From Undibacterium hunanense (GTDB lineage Bacteria; Pseudomonadota; Gammaproteobacteria; Burkholderiales; Burkholderiaceae_D), in contig NZ_JACOGF010000014.1 in assembly GCF_014284335.1 (NCBI RefSeq), forward strand, positions 62,001-126,000: a DNA stretch of 64,000 bases, read 5' to 3'. Numbering within the stretch: the stretch's first letter is position 1; each line of letters opens with the position of its first letter. The notes below the pieces were generated by a model. It had not been told where the DNA came from. It saw nothing but the letters and a program-made list of their open reading frames with translations, and searched no databases. Below are positions 8,391 through 16,085 of this stretch, one piece after another. A program made the position numbers and the translations under genes.

Positions 8391-8585
8391 TAGGACTTAC
8401 GCAAAACCGCCCCAGCTGCGTTGCCGCTCCTCTCCTAGGAGCCGCGTACTATTCGTACTGTCTTCGTCGCTACGGTGCAGTCGGGGTTTCAGACAACATG
8501 TTGTCTGCCGACGAAACGAACCTCCCTTGCAAGGGAGGTTTCCTAAAAGCGATAGTCTTGCTGGGACAATTTTGCGTAAATCCTA
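8391..8585. mobile_element. 195-bp MITE-like element rich in perfect palindromes
   Basis: The ends are TAGGACTTACGCAAAA (8391-8406) and the near-perfect complement TTTTGCGTAAATCCTA (8570-8585), with TA at both outer edges. The interior holds two 18-bp perfect palindromes, CAGACAACATGTTGTCTG (8490-8507) and CCTCCCTTGCAAGGGAGG (8521-8538), plus TCCTAGGA. It has no coding capacity. It is best read as a non-autonomous, transposase-dependent repeat inserted just after the AIM24 stop codon. Confidence 0.7.
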
Positions 8586-8645
8586 TAGATAAATTGGCGT
8601 GCTTACTGGCGTAACTGCCTTCCAGTTTCGCTATCGAGTTACGGG

Positions 8646-8676
8646 AAGTGTTGGCAGCGCCGCTTTGCCAACACTT
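8646..8676. other. 11-bp perfect hairpin in gene-free stretch
   Basis: AAGTGTTGGCA (8646-8656) pairs with TGCCAACACTT (8666-8676) across a 9-base loop. There is no T-run on either side, so it is not a canonical terminator. It lies in the 680-base gene-free stretch 8389-9069 between the MITE-like element and csbD; I see no gene there. Confidence 0.6.
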
Positions 8677-8797
8677 CAGCCGGCACTTTTCTATATTTCT
8701 TCGCCAATATTCCATCATATCTGGGGATGCGGTTTTCCCCTGTCAATGTTGAATCGCCAGATAGTGCGATTCCCATCTGTTTTTTCGAAAACCCGTA

Positions 8798-8823
8798 TCA
8801 GGACTGACGCAAAATTGTCCTGA
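8798..8823. repeat. Solo MITE end (AGGACTGACGCAAAA) as a hairpin
   Basis: TCAGGAC (8798-8804) and GTCCTGA (8817-8823) flank TGACGCAAAATT. AGGACTGACGCAAAA matches 14 of 15 bases of the terminal repeat at 8392. It is either a relic end of the same element family or a REP-like unit. Confidence 0.55.
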
Positions 8824-9069
8824 CAAGGGATCTACATGCGCTGCCTTCTCTGATCAATACGCTGCGGCGGAGCGGGATTCCAGTTCATTCTGAGGATGGG
8901 CTTGCCTGCAGATTCCTATGTTAGTCAGCGTACAGAAGAAATTTCATCCCCTGTATAAATTACTCTTACTTTAATCAATTGACCTATATCGTTTGCAATA
9001 GCACCGATATCCACATTGAAAGAAGTGCAGAAATCTTTTCGATAGAAACAATTAAACAGGAGTTTCATG

Positions 9070-9252
9070 ATGAATTCAGATCAGATCAAAGGCGCAGCAA
9101 AAAAAGTGGTCGGTAAAGTCCAGCAGGAAGGCGGCAAACTTGTTGGCAGCAAGGAACAGCAAGTCAAGGGCGCAGCCAAACAGGTAGAGGGCAGCATGCA
9201 AGAGGCGCTGGGCAACATCAAGGAAGTATTCAAGAATGATCGGAAACATTAA
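9070..9252 (+). CDS. CsbD-family stress protein
   Basis: A 60-residue hydrophilic protein, MNSDQIKGAAKKVVGKVQQE, with a second GAAKQVEGSMQEALG repeat. The internal KGxxKxxxGxxQ-type repeat is the CsbD family hallmark, and length and composition fit. CsbD proteins are abundant general-stress proteins of unknown mechanism. AGGAG at 9058-9062 gives a 7-base spacing to the ATG at 9070; the adjacent ATG at 9067 is also possible. It opens the stress/envelope cluster that runs to about 15.8 kb. The stop TAA at 9250 begins a tandem repeat (9250-9279) that adds two more TAA codons. Confidence 0.9.
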   Translation: MNSDQIKGAAKKVVGKVQQEGGKLVGSKEQQVKGAAKQVEGSMQEALGNIKEVFKNDRKH

Positions 9253-9279
9253 GAGCCATTCTTAAGGAGCCATTCCTAA
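9250..9279 (+). repeat. 13/14-bp tandem repeat starting at a stop codon
   Basis: TAAGAGCCATTCT (9250-9262) is followed by TAAGGAGCCATTCC (9263-9276) and a third TAA (9277-9279). The first TAA is the csbD stop. The next two lie in the +1 frame and in the original frame. Confidence 0.9.
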
Positions 9280-9409
9280 CCTGCAAAACCTTGCGCTTAC
9301 CGGGCTTGTGCAACAGAGATGATGCAAAAGCCCTGCAGTTTTCTGGCCGTATTAGTCAAGTCGCTTATTCAGCATATTCACAATAACTCAAAAAAGGTGG
9401 GCCAGAGCG

Positions 9410-10624
9410 ATGGACATGCCTATGCCAGATATTCCCTCTGAAACGGACGACAGCGACAACCGGCAGACTGGCCGTTCTGTGGTTGCCGAGATAAAAGCAG
9501 TGGCACCTGCTGAAGCGCAACCGCAATTATTTCCTGGTATTCATGTGAATGCCCGTGGCGTTGCCTTGACCATACTGGCAACCGTCGCCTTCTTTTTTGC
9601 GCTGAGTGCCGCGCAACGTTTTTTCATTCCCCTGGTTTTTGGTATCCTGGTGGCCTACACCCTGTCTCCGCTGGTTGATGCCTTGCAACGCTTGCGTGTA
9701 CCGCGAGTGATCGGCACCACGGTGGTCATGATCAGCATGTTGACCATCCTTGTCACGCAGATTAGCTCATTGCACACTGAATTTGATGCCATTCTTGACC
9801 AGTTACCCGTCGCGACGCGAAAATTTTCCGGTGAAATGAGCAAGTTGCAAATCGGCCAAACTGGTTTGATGCAAAAAATGCAGAAGGCAGCCACTGAAAT
9901 AGAAAAGGCAACCAGCCAGGCGACAACAGGCATTCAGCCCAACGTTAAGAAAGCGGTGGTCAGCGAAACACCTGTACTGAAATTGCGTGAACTGTTGCTG
10001 GCTGGCTCACTCGGCATTATGAATTTGCTGGGACAGGCCATCATGACCCTGTTTCTGATTTTTTTCCTGCTGTTGTCCGGTGACAAGTTCAAGCGCAAGC
10101 TGGTCAAGATTACCGGCCCCTCGCTGACACAGAAGCGCATCACTGTACAAATCCTGAGCAAGATCAATACCTCGGTGCAGCAATATATGTTCATGTTATT
10201 GATCACCAACGGTTTACTGGCTTTGTTGAGCTGGATCGCGTTTCATCTCATGGGGCTGGAAAACGCCGGTGCCTGGGCGGTGACCAGTGGTCTGCTGCAT
10301 ATCATTCCTTACTTCGGCTCGCTGTTGATGGCCCTGGCAGTCTGTCTGGTTGCCTATGTACAGTTTGGTACCATCTCCATGGCCTTGCTGGTAGCAGGTA
10401 TCTCGATCGCAATTGCGGCACTGGTGGGCACGGTGGTCACTACCTGGATGACAGGACGCATCACCCGTATGAATACTGCCGCCGTCTTTATCTCACTTTT
10501 GTTCTGGGGCTGGTTGTGGGGTGCCTGGGGTCTGTTGCTGGGGGTGCCGATTATCGTTATCGTGAAAGTCGTCTCTGAGCATATTGATGGCATGCAAACC
10601 GTTGCCGAGCTATTGAGTGAATAG
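9410..10624 (+). CDS. AI-2E family transporter (PerM/TqsA-like membrane protein)
   Basis: A 404-residue inner-membrane protein. After a polar N-terminal tail of about 45 residues come two paired hydrophobic segments (VALTILATVAFFFALSAAQ; FFIPLVFGILVAYTLSPLV), a third (TTVVMISMLTILVT), a long amphipathic loop, and four or five more segments. LLHIIPYFGSLLMALAV, with P-Y-F-G, is the family signature near the C-terminus, followed by FWGWLWGAWGLLLGVPI. The family includes autoinducer-2 exporters and Na+/H+ antiporters; the substrate here is unknown. AGGTGG precedes the ATG. It converges on the glycine-zipper lipoprotein gene across the hairpin at 10646-10673. Confidence 0.92.
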   Translation: MDMPMPDIPSETDDSDNRQTGRSVVAEIKAVAPAEAQPQLFPGIHVNARGVALTILATVAFFFALSAAQRFFIPLVFGILVAYTLSPLVDALQRLRVPRVIGTTVVMISMLTILVTQISSLHTEFDAILDQLPVATRKFSGEMSKLQIGQTGLMQKMQKAATEIEKATSQATTGIQPNVKKAVVSETPVLKLRELLLAGSLGIMNLLGQAIMTLFLIFFLLLSGDKFKRKLVKITGPSLTQKRITVQILSKINTSVQQYMFMLLITNGLLALLSWIAFHLMGLENAGAWAVTSGLLHIIPYFGSLLMALAVCLVAYVQFGTISMALLVAGISIAIAALVGTVVTTWMTGRITRMNTAAVFISLLFWGWLWGAWGLLLGVPIIVIVKVVSEHIDGMQTVAELLSE

Positions 10625-10645
10625 GTGGGTGCAGTGAGCAAAAAA

Positions 10646-10673
10646 ATAGTCATTCCCCTCAGGGAATGACTAT
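10646..10673. terminator. Bidirectional Rho-independent terminator
   Basis: ATAGTCATTCCC (10646-10657), loop CTCA, GGGAATGACTAT (10662-10673): a perfect 12-bp stem. An A-run at 10640-10646 becomes a U-run for leftward transcripts, so it terminates the lipoprotein gene. On the + strand CTGGTTTT follows, giving weaker termination of the AI-2E gene. Confidence 0.9.
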
Positions 10674-10701
10674 CTGGTTTTCAGGATATGAATGACGCCG
10701 C

Positions 10702-10739
10702 AGCTTAGTTGTAGAGCTTAGTTGCAGAGCTTAGTTCCG
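10702..10739 (-). repeat. 13-bp tandem repeat across a stop codon (TAA in three frames)
   Basis: Three copies of AGCTTAGTTGYAG-type sequence (10702-10714, 10715-10727 and a partial third from 10728). Read leftward each supplies TAA. The first is the stop of the lipoprotein gene and the others fall 13 and 26 bases later, so all three frames are closed. Confidence 0.92.
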
Positions 10740-11192
10740 GTACACGTAGTTGTTTTTCACATACACACGATTGCCGACACGCAGGTCGGCAATATTGTCT
10801 TGTACCACTGTCTGATAGACGCCATTGTCCAGACGCACGCTGATTTGATAGGCTTCACGCACTTGCTGGTTACGGTTGTTCTTTTCTATGTTATTGCCGA
10901 CGACGGCACCACCAACAACGCCAGCGGCAGTAGCCAGCGTATTGCCGGTACCACCACCAACCTGATTACCCAGAATACCACCAACAATACCGCCTACTAT
11001 GGCTCCTGCACCTGGTCCCTTGTTCTCGCTCGACATCTGCACGATCTGTATCGATTCAATCATGCCGTAGTTGCTGTAGTCTCCCTGTGAGGTCGGGTAG
11101 ACCGTTGTTGTTGATGGGGAGCTGCTGCATGCGCCCAGCAGTACAGACGCAGCAATGCTCACAGCGATGGTAGTTTGCCTGCAGATATTCAT
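10731..11192 (-). CDS. Glycine-zipper 2TM outer-membrane lipoprotein (SlyB-like)
   Basis: A 153-residue protein: MNICRQTTIAVSIAASVLLGACSSS. A lipoprotein signal peptide ends in the lipobox LLGAC, so it is lipidated at that Cys. GAGAIVGGIVGGILGNQVGG and VVGGAVVGNNIEK form the glycine-zipper 2TM domain typical of SlyB/Rick_17kDa proteins. The C-terminus (YQISVRLDNGVYQTV...VGNRVYVKNNYVYRN) resembles SlyB C-terminal strands. It probably stabilises the outer membrane under stress. GGAG lies seven bases before the ATG at 11192, favouring it over 11198. The stop is embedded in the 13-bp repeat at 10702-10739. Confidence 0.9.
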   Translation of the reverse strand: MNICRQTTIAVSIAASVLLGACSSSPSTTTVYPTSQGDYSNYGMIESIQIVQMSSENKGPGAGAIVGGIVGGILGNQVGGGTGNTLATAAGVVGGAVVGNNIEKNNRNQQVREAYQISVRLDNGVYQTVVQDNIADLRVGNRVYVKNNYVYRN

Positions 11193-11320
11193 GATCATTC
11201 TCCACTGTTGTTAACGTGAAAAAATATAGCTTTCGCCAGCATGTTTATCGGTGCGATAACGAACGTTCGCCTGCATGAATGATTATTCTGCTGAGAGGAC
11301 TACAGGGAGCTGAGGTCTGC

Positions 11321-11338
11321 TGTAGGACTACTCCCACA
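11321..11338. promoter_or_regulatory. 18-bp palindrome TGTAGG-N6-CCCACA upstream of Crp/Fnr gene
   Basis: The site in the divergent lipoprotein/crp-fnr intergenic region matches 14 of 18 positions with the site at 13980-13997, in another divergent region of the same cluster. The TGTAGG...CC(C/T)ACA symmetry suggests a dimeric regulator. The binding protein is unknown; the response regulator or the Crp/Fnr protein of this cluster are candidates. The rest of 11193-11500 shows nothing I can name. Confidence 0.5.
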
Positions 11339-11500
11339 TAGTACGGCGCTGTCAGCGTACAAACGCTTGCCGGACTGTCTGATGCCTGTTTCAAAGATAA
11401 AAAACTATAGTGTACTTAACCTGACGCACATCGAGAAATGAGCCGATGTCGATACCAGGAAAATAATGCTGTGTAGATGTCTTTGAAAAGAGGAGCAATA

Positions 11501-12328
11501 ATGAATACCACGCAAACACGGGTTTCAATGGTCGCACATCCAGCACTGACTTCTGGTGCTACGCTGCATCGCAGATATTCAGTAGACTATACTCCGGCAG
11601 CGAGGACAGACCTTGGCCTGCTGGATGACGGCATACAAAATGATATCCTGGCGGCTTTGCCTGAAGATGAACTTGCATTCCTCTTGCCACATCTGGAATT
11701 GGTGCAGTTACCTTTTGATAAAGAGCTCTATGAATACGGTGCCAAATTGTCCCACGTGTATTTTCCGGTTACAGCCGTGGTTGCCTTGCTGTACGTACTG
11801 GCAGATGGGGATGTCACTGAAATCGGCGTGACAGGACATGAAGGTTTGCTTGGTATCTCGGTGGTGATGGGCGAACGTGCTCTGGGTACAGCGATGGTGC
11901 AATGCGCCGGCAGCGCCTACAAACTGAAAGCCTCGGTATTGAAGGAAGCCTATGCAAGGGGCGGGAAACTGCAGCAGATATTGATGCGTTATACCCAGGC
12001 CCTGTTTGCCCAGATGGCACAAAACTCCGTGTGCGGACGTCACTATTCGATTGATCAGCAATTGTCGCGCTGGTTGCTTGACAGGCTGGATCGTCTGTAC
12101 AGCAATGAATTGAAAGTGACCCAGGAAATGATAGCCAACATGCTGGGCGTACGTCGTGAAAGCGTTACTGAAGCCGCAGGTAAATTACAGCTTGAAGGCC
12201 TGATCCAGTACAAGCGTGGCAATATCACCGTGCTGGATCGTGAAGGACTGGAAATGCATGCGGGCGAGTGCTATCGTGTGTCCAAACAGGAATTTGACCA
12301 GATACTGTCTACCGGCATGTTGCGCTAA
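11501..12328 (+). CDS. Crp/Fnr-family transcriptional regulator
   Basis: A 275-residue protein. The cyclic-nucleotide-binding-like beta-roll spans about residues 45-165 (FDKELYEYGAKLSHVYFPVTAVVALLYVLADGDVTEIGVTGHEG). The C-terminal winged HTH contains VTQEMIANMLGVRRESVTEA (recognition helix RRESVTEA). No N-terminal cysteine cluster is present, so it is not an oxygen-sensing Fnr; the G-E-x-x-x-x-R-S cAMP motif is also absent, so the ligand is unknown. The start at 11501 is set by GAGGAG a few bases upstream; an upstream in-frame ATG at 11477 lacks this. It ends at a strong terminator shared with the convergent kinase gene. Confidence 0.93.
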   Translation: MNTTQTRVSMVAHPALTSGATLHRRYSVDYTPAARTDLGLLDDGIQNDILAALPEDELAFLLPHLELVQLPFDKELYEYGAKLSHVYFPVTAVVALLYVLADGDVTEIGVTGHEGLLGISVVMGERALGTAMVQCAGSAYKLKASVLKEAYARGGKLQQILMRYTQALFAQMAQNSVCGRHYSIDQQLSRWLLDRLDRLYSNELKVTQEMIANMLGVRRESVTEAAGKLQLEGLIQYKRGNITVLDREGLEMHAGECYRVSKQEFDQILSTGMLR

Positions 12329-12371
12329 ATATGCCCGCTGGCCGACAGGCACTCAGGACAATGTAATGCAA

Positions 12372-12399
12372 AACCCCGCTGGCAACAGCGGGGTTTTTT
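12372..12399. terminator. Rho-independent terminator between convergent crp/fnr and kinase genes
   Basis: AACCCCGCTG-GCAA-CAGCGGGGTT with a T-run to 12399: a 10-bp GC-rich stem, tetraloop and U-tract on the + strand. A-residues on the left edge let it act on leftward transcripts too. Confidence 0.93.
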
Positions 12400-12404
12400 A
12401 TGTT

Positions 12405-13772
12405 TTACTGTTCTTTAAAAGGGATGAAGGTTTCCGTGACCGTGCCCCGGTTGTTCGGGCCGGATTTGACAGAAAAACTGCCCCCCAGCAGCAGGGCACG
12501 TTCACGCATTCCCAATATGCCATGGGTTTTTGGTTTGCTGATGGCATCAGTCTGTATGCCTATGCCATTGTCAAGAACCTGCAGCCACAAGCCTTGTTCT
12601 GTGCGTTTCAGGCTGATCTTGACTTCAGTGGCCTTGGCGTACTTGACAACATTGTTCAGCGATTCCTGGGTAATGCGGAACAGGGCAATCGACCAGGCTG
12701 GATCGATGGTATCAAAATCTTCTGTAATGTCTGCCGCGTAAGCGATGCCGGCAATCGCCGTCACTTCTTCACAATAGTGTTGTATCGAGGCAGACAGGCC
12801 CAGATTATCCAGCATACTGGGGCGCAGGTCTTCTATGATGCGGCGCTTCAGATCAACCGTGTCCAGCAGGGCACGTTTGGTTCTTTGTAACTGTTTTGCC
12901 AGCTCGGGTTCCTTGTCCTTGAGTTTTTCAGTGACGACCGAAATATCCATGCTGATCGCTGTCAGATTCGAGCCCATTTCATCATGCAGTTCACGTGCCA
13001 GTTTGGCTTTCTCTTTTTCGGAAACATTTAACAGGTGATGCGACAAGACAGACAATTGTTCGGTGCGTTTTAATACTGTGGATTCAAGATTGTCGTTGGC
13101 GGTCTTCAGCGCATTTTCTATGCCGCGCTGCTTATAGAAGCTCCGGTAGATCAGGCGATAAAACAAAATCAGTACCAGTAGTGCAATAGCATTGGTTGCC
13201 GTACCAAAAAAGAGCGCATCCTGGTATTCGGTGTACGACAGCTGGCGTCTGGCTGCCAGGGCTTCATTTTCTTCCTTTTCCATGATGATATCGAGTAGCC
13301 GGATTTCATCCATGACATCGCGGCCCTCACCCACTTTCGCCAGTTCTATGATGCCGGTCAGGCCAAATTCTTTATATGTTGCAAGACCATGCTCAAATAC
13401 CCTGGCCTTGCTGTCGTAGAGCTTGCGCAGTTCTGCCAGGTTTTTGATTTGTGAAGGATTGTCCTGCAACAGCTTGTCAAGTTCCCTGAAGTCACTTTCC
13501 AGCTTGCCCCTGGCTATTTCCCAGGGGCGCATATAGACTTCATTGCCGGACATGAAATAGCCGCGCAGACTGCTTTCAGAATCCATGATCAGCAGGTTGA
13601 TGTCCTTGAGCTTGTCTTTTACACTCCAGTTATGTTCCATCCAGTCATTGTTGGCCTTGAGCTTTTCCAGATTCTGGTACGAGGAATAGGCGTTGCCAAT
13701 CAAAATGAAAAGGCAGATCATGAATAAAAACGTGATGTACAGAGGTATCGACGTGGATGTGGTTTTTTTCAA
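12405..13772 (-). CDS. CHASE3-domain sensor histidine kinase (NarX/UhpB class)
   Basis: About 455 residues. TM1 (IPLYITFLFMICLFILIG) is followed by an all-helical periplasmic CHASE3-type domain (DSESSLRGYFMSGNEVY is its conserved core) and TM2 (ATNAIALLVLILFYRLIY). Then come a coiled coil, the HisKA_3 box ARELHDEMGSNLTAISMDI with phospho-His about 263, and HATPase_c with QESLNNVVKYAKA (N box), LQVLDNGIG and HGILGMRERA (G boxes). The start is TTG at 13772 with GAGG eight bases upstream; the ATG at 13811 has no ribosome-binding site. The likely partner is the LuxR-type response regulator at 14561-15193, transcribed in the same direction; the stimulus is unknown. Confidence 0.93.
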   Translation of the reverse strand: MKKTTSTSIPLYITFLFMICLFILIGNAYSSYQNLEKLKANNDWMEHNWSVKDKLKDINLLIMDSESSLRGYFMSGNEVYMRPWEIARGKLESDFRELDKLLQDNPSQIKNLAELRKLYDSKARVFEHGLATYKEFGLTGIIELAKVGEGRDVMDEIRLLDIIMEKEENEALAARRQLSYTEYQDALFFGTATNAIALLVLILFYRLIYRSFYKQRGIENALKTANDNLESTVLKRTEQLSVLSHHLLNVSEKEKAKLARELHDEMGSNLTAISMDISVVTEKLKDKEPELAKQLQRTKRALLDTVDLKRRIIEDLRPSMLDNLGLSASIQHYCEEVTAIAGIAYAADITEDFDTIDPAWSIALFRITQESLNNVVKYAKATEVKISLKRTEQGLWLQVLDNGIGIQTDAISKPKTHGILGMRERALLLGGSFSVKSGPNNRGTVTETFIPFKEQ

Positions 13773-14124
13773 GAAAATTTCCTCAAGAAGTGGCTGAAAT
13801 GCGCATTCCATTGCTGCTGAAGATAGACATGGTAATGCAGATCTGCATCCGTTTTTTCTTTTAAGCCGGAAAATCTGGCTTGATCTGACTTGTTCACCAG
13901 CGATGAAAACAATACCTCAATTGATAAATTATGTGTCGTAAATTTTGTGAGATTTTATTTCGCCCCGGAAAATCCGTGACGTAGGTCTTCTCCTACAAAT
14001 TATTCCGCGAACGCTTATTGCTAATCAACTGTAGTCTCCTTAAAATGAATTCCATTGACGCCGCATGAGCAATGTGGATGGTCTTATCACTGTTAAGCTT
14101 CAGTTCCCAATAGTTTGGAACAAA
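13773..14124. other. Divergent intergenic region of the two-component genes
   Basis: About 350 AT-rich bases hold the promoters of the leftward kinase and rightward receiver gene. The only structure I can name is the 18-bp palindrome at 13980-13997. A reading frame open from 14065 extends the receiver protein N-terminally but is not favoured. Confidence 0.6.
13980..13997. promoter_or_regulatory. 18-bp palindrome CGTAGG-N6-CCTACA
   Basis: GTAGG-TCTTCT-CCTAC is a perfect 5-bp dyad within the 18-mer that matches the site at 11321-11338 at 14 of 18 positions. It is placed about 125 bases before the receiver-protein ATG, between divergent signalling genes. Confidence 0.55.
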
Positions 14125-14505
14125 ATGGACGACAAGAAAAAATTGAAAGTATTTTTAATCGAAGATGCACAAAGAATTCGTTCAGTGCTGATTGAGGTGT
14201 TGCAGCAGACTGAAAATGTGGAAGTCATCGGTTTTGCAGAAAGCGAAGAAGAGGCTTTGAGCAAGTTGCGTTCTATCGAATGGGATGTCGCCATAGTGGA
14301 TATCAGCTTGCGTGAAGGCAGCGGCCTGGCTGTCTTGTCCGGCCTGAAAAATGATGGACGTCCTTATGGATCACGCCTGGTGTTTACCAGCAACCCCAGC
14401 AACGCACTGAAAACCCGCACCATGTCACTCGGAGCCGAAGGCTTTTTTGACAAATCCCGCGAAATGGATCACCTGGTTGACCATATCCAGGCCCTGGCTC
14501 ACTAA
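14125..14505 (+). CDS. Stand-alone response-regulator receiver protein
   Basis: A 126-residue protein from MDDKKKLKVFLIEDAQ. It has one receiver domain with all key residues: the acidic pocket E-D in FLIEDAQ, phospho-acceptor Asp in VAIVDISLREGSG, Thr/Ser in VFTSNP, and conserved Lys in GFFDKSRE. No output domain is present, so it acts CheY-like, in a phosphorelay or as a phosphate sink. It lies between and opposite to the kinase and LuxR-type regulator and may receive phosphate from the same kinase (inference). The start is uncertain: the frame is open from 14065, but neither ATG has a strong ribosome-binding site. Confidence 0.88.
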   Translation: MDDKKKLKVFLIEDAQRIRSVLIEVLQQTENVEVIGFAESEEEALSKLRSIEWDVAIVDISLREGSGLAVLSGLKNDGRPYGSRLVFTSNPSNALKTRTMSLGAEGFFDKSREMDHLVDHIQALAH

Positions 14506-14560
14506 AACCGGCTGTTCCAGCCCGCAGTTTTATTTAAGCGGCGATATCACCTTGATGTGT

Positions 14561-15193
14561 TTATTCGAGCAAATTATTCTTCATCGCATAGTACGTCAGA
14601 TCACTGTTTGATTGCAGGTTCATTTTTTCCATCACGCGGGTCCGATAGGTGCTGATGGTTTTTACGCTGAGCGACAGAGTCACGGCAATGTCAGATACGC
14701 ATTCACCCTTGGCCAGTCTTAAAAATACCTGGAATTCACGGTCAGACAGTTCCGTATGCATGGCAGTATCGGCATTGCGATCAAAGCCCTGCGCCAGGAT
14801 CTCTCCTACGTCTGCACTGACATAACGACGGCCGGTTGAAACCGTACGTACAGCCTTGATGAGCTCATCTGCATCACATTCCTTGTTCAGATAACCATTC
14901 GCTCCCATACGCAAGAGGTTCACGGCATACTGCTGCGCAGGATAGCCACTCATTATCAGGATAGGCAACTCTGGCTGCCCCTGCTTGATGGTCCGCAAGG
15001 TATCAATACCGCTTTGGTCAGGCATGCTGATATCCAGCAGCATGACGTCACAGGCTTCTTTTCTGGCGATTTCAAGGGCTTCACGCCCGGTCGAGGCTTC
15101 TGCAACCACCTCGAAATCACTGACTCCTGAAAATATCTGCTTGAAACCGGCCCGCACAATTTGATGGTCGTCACAGACTGCGATACGTATCAT
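14561..15193 (-). CDS. LuxR/FixJ-type DNA-binding response regulator
   Basis: A 210-residue protein. The receiver domain (residues 1-118) has RIAVCDDHQIVRAG (acid pair), DVMLLDISMPDQSG (phospho-Asp) and GYLNKECDADEL (Lys). The C-terminal GerE HTH is LSDREFQVFLRLAKGECVSD followed by TLSLSVKTISTYRTRVMEKM. Its size and architecture match NarL/UvrY regulators, the natural partners of HisKA_3 kinases such as the one at 12405-13772. AGGAAA just before the ATG at 15193 supports this start over 15220. It could bind the 18-bp palindromes at 11321 and 13980 (untested inference). Confidence 0.94.
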   Translation of the reverse strand: MIRIAVCDDHQIVRAGFKQIFSGVSDFEVVAEASTGREALEIARKEACDVMLLDISMPDQSGIDTLRTIKQGQPELPILIMSGYPAQQYAVNLLRMGANGYLNKECDADELIKAVRTVSTGRRYVSADVGEILAQGFDRNADTAMHTELSDREFQVFLRLAKGECVSDIAVTLSLSVKTISTYRTRVMEKMNLQSNSDLTYYAMKNNLLE

Positions 15194-15611
15194 TTTTTTC
15201 CTAGAAAGGTAAGAGCGCACAAAATTATGCCCGCCTGTCGGCTGTAAGGGCTAAAACAGAAGCGAAAGACGGTTTCCCGCCTGTCAGGGCAAGCTAAGTG
15301 TAAGGCACGCTGTTTTCAACTGTAATATCTCATTAGTTTCAATAAGGCATCAGAACTGTGCTGCACGTCATGCGTTTATGTTGACAGCATAGCACCTGAA
15401 CAAAATATATGGGGGGAAGTGAGCATATCAAGGCTATGTTGCTCATGGAAACTGGCAGGATAGGTGTAGTCCTGGGATATGGGTGTGTGGGGTGCGTGGC
15501 GTCCGTGGCCTCCATGCGCTGTAGCCTCTGTTGCTTCCTGAGGATACAGCGGCGAGCTGGAGACGGGGGCAGGGTGATTGAGCAGATTAAGCTCGCAAGC
15601 GTCGCGCAAGG
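15194..15611. other. Gene-free stretch upstream of the response regulator
   Basis: About 420 bases with no convincing gene. The only repeat I see is CCCGCCTGTC at 15230-15239 and again at 15276-15285, a direct repeat in the presumed promoter region of the leftward response-regulator gene. Confidence 0.5.
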
Positions 15612-15815
15612 CTATACAGCACCTGTATCTTTATTCTCAGCCTTGGTGCTGGTTTTTGGCGGCAGATTGCCACCTTCGCCTTCCCAGGTGCTTAACTCGG
15701 TTTTGTGTAATTTCTTGGCGACATGTTTTTCGCGGTGCAGTGTCTTGCTGACCGCAGTCAGCAGCGCCAGACTGGCAAGACCGGCCGCAAGGAAGAGGTG
15801 TTTGGTAGCGATCAT
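15612..15815 (-). CDS. Small single-pass membrane protein (hypothetical)
   Basis: A 67-residue protein beginning MIATKHLFLAAGLASLALLT: one N-terminal hydrophobic helix, then a basic stretch (KTLHREKHVAKKLHK) and a polar tail containing LSTWEGEGGNLPP. GGAG lies eight bases before this ATG at 15815; an upstream ATG at 15857 lacks one. I recognise no named family. The WEGEGGN motif and membrane anchor look like a conserved small envelope protein, and its place beside the stress/signalling genes suggests a related role. Coding status is moderately supported by the start signal and protein-like composition. Confidence 0.6.
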   Translation of the reverse strand: MIATKHLFLAAGLASLALLTAVSKTLHREKHVAKKLHKTELSTWEGEGGNLPPKTSTKAENKDTGAV

Positions 15816-15869
15816 GTTTTTCTCCAAAAAGAGTAGTTCGTTAAGAAGTACGTTCAAAATGATCCAGGA

Positions 15870-16085
15870 TCAGGACCCTGAGACCGAAGTAAGGTTATTT
15901 TGCTGGCGTTTGATGCACTGCCTGATCACCTTTTGCGCATCACTGATGACGAGCTGGCATCTGGCATTCGTCAGCATCTGATAGCCGCTGGCGCGAAGTT
16001 GTTGCTTACCAAGCAGGTTGCCCACACCCAGGCGCAATGCGCCATGCATAAAAAATATTCCACTTTTAAATAGACATGTATTCAT
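15870..16085 (-). CDS. Hypothetical small protein
   Basis: A 71-residue reading frame, MNTCLFKSGIFFMHGALRLG onward, without recognisable domain. GGAG lies eight bases upstream of the ATG, and that ATG overlaps the stop of an upstream 69-residue frame by ATGA, the geometry of coupled genes. Composition is protein-like but no homologous family comes to mind, so it could be chance. It is leftward, in line with the small membrane protein at 15612-15815. Confidence 0.35.
   Translation of the reverse strand: MNTCLFKSGIFFMHGALRLGVGNLLGKQQLRASGYQMLTNARCQLVISDAQKVIRQCIKRQQNNLTSVSGS

Noticed and set aside
7145-8823. Complete insertion sequence
   Set aside because: Inverted ends are present but no transposase-sized coding sequence lies between them.
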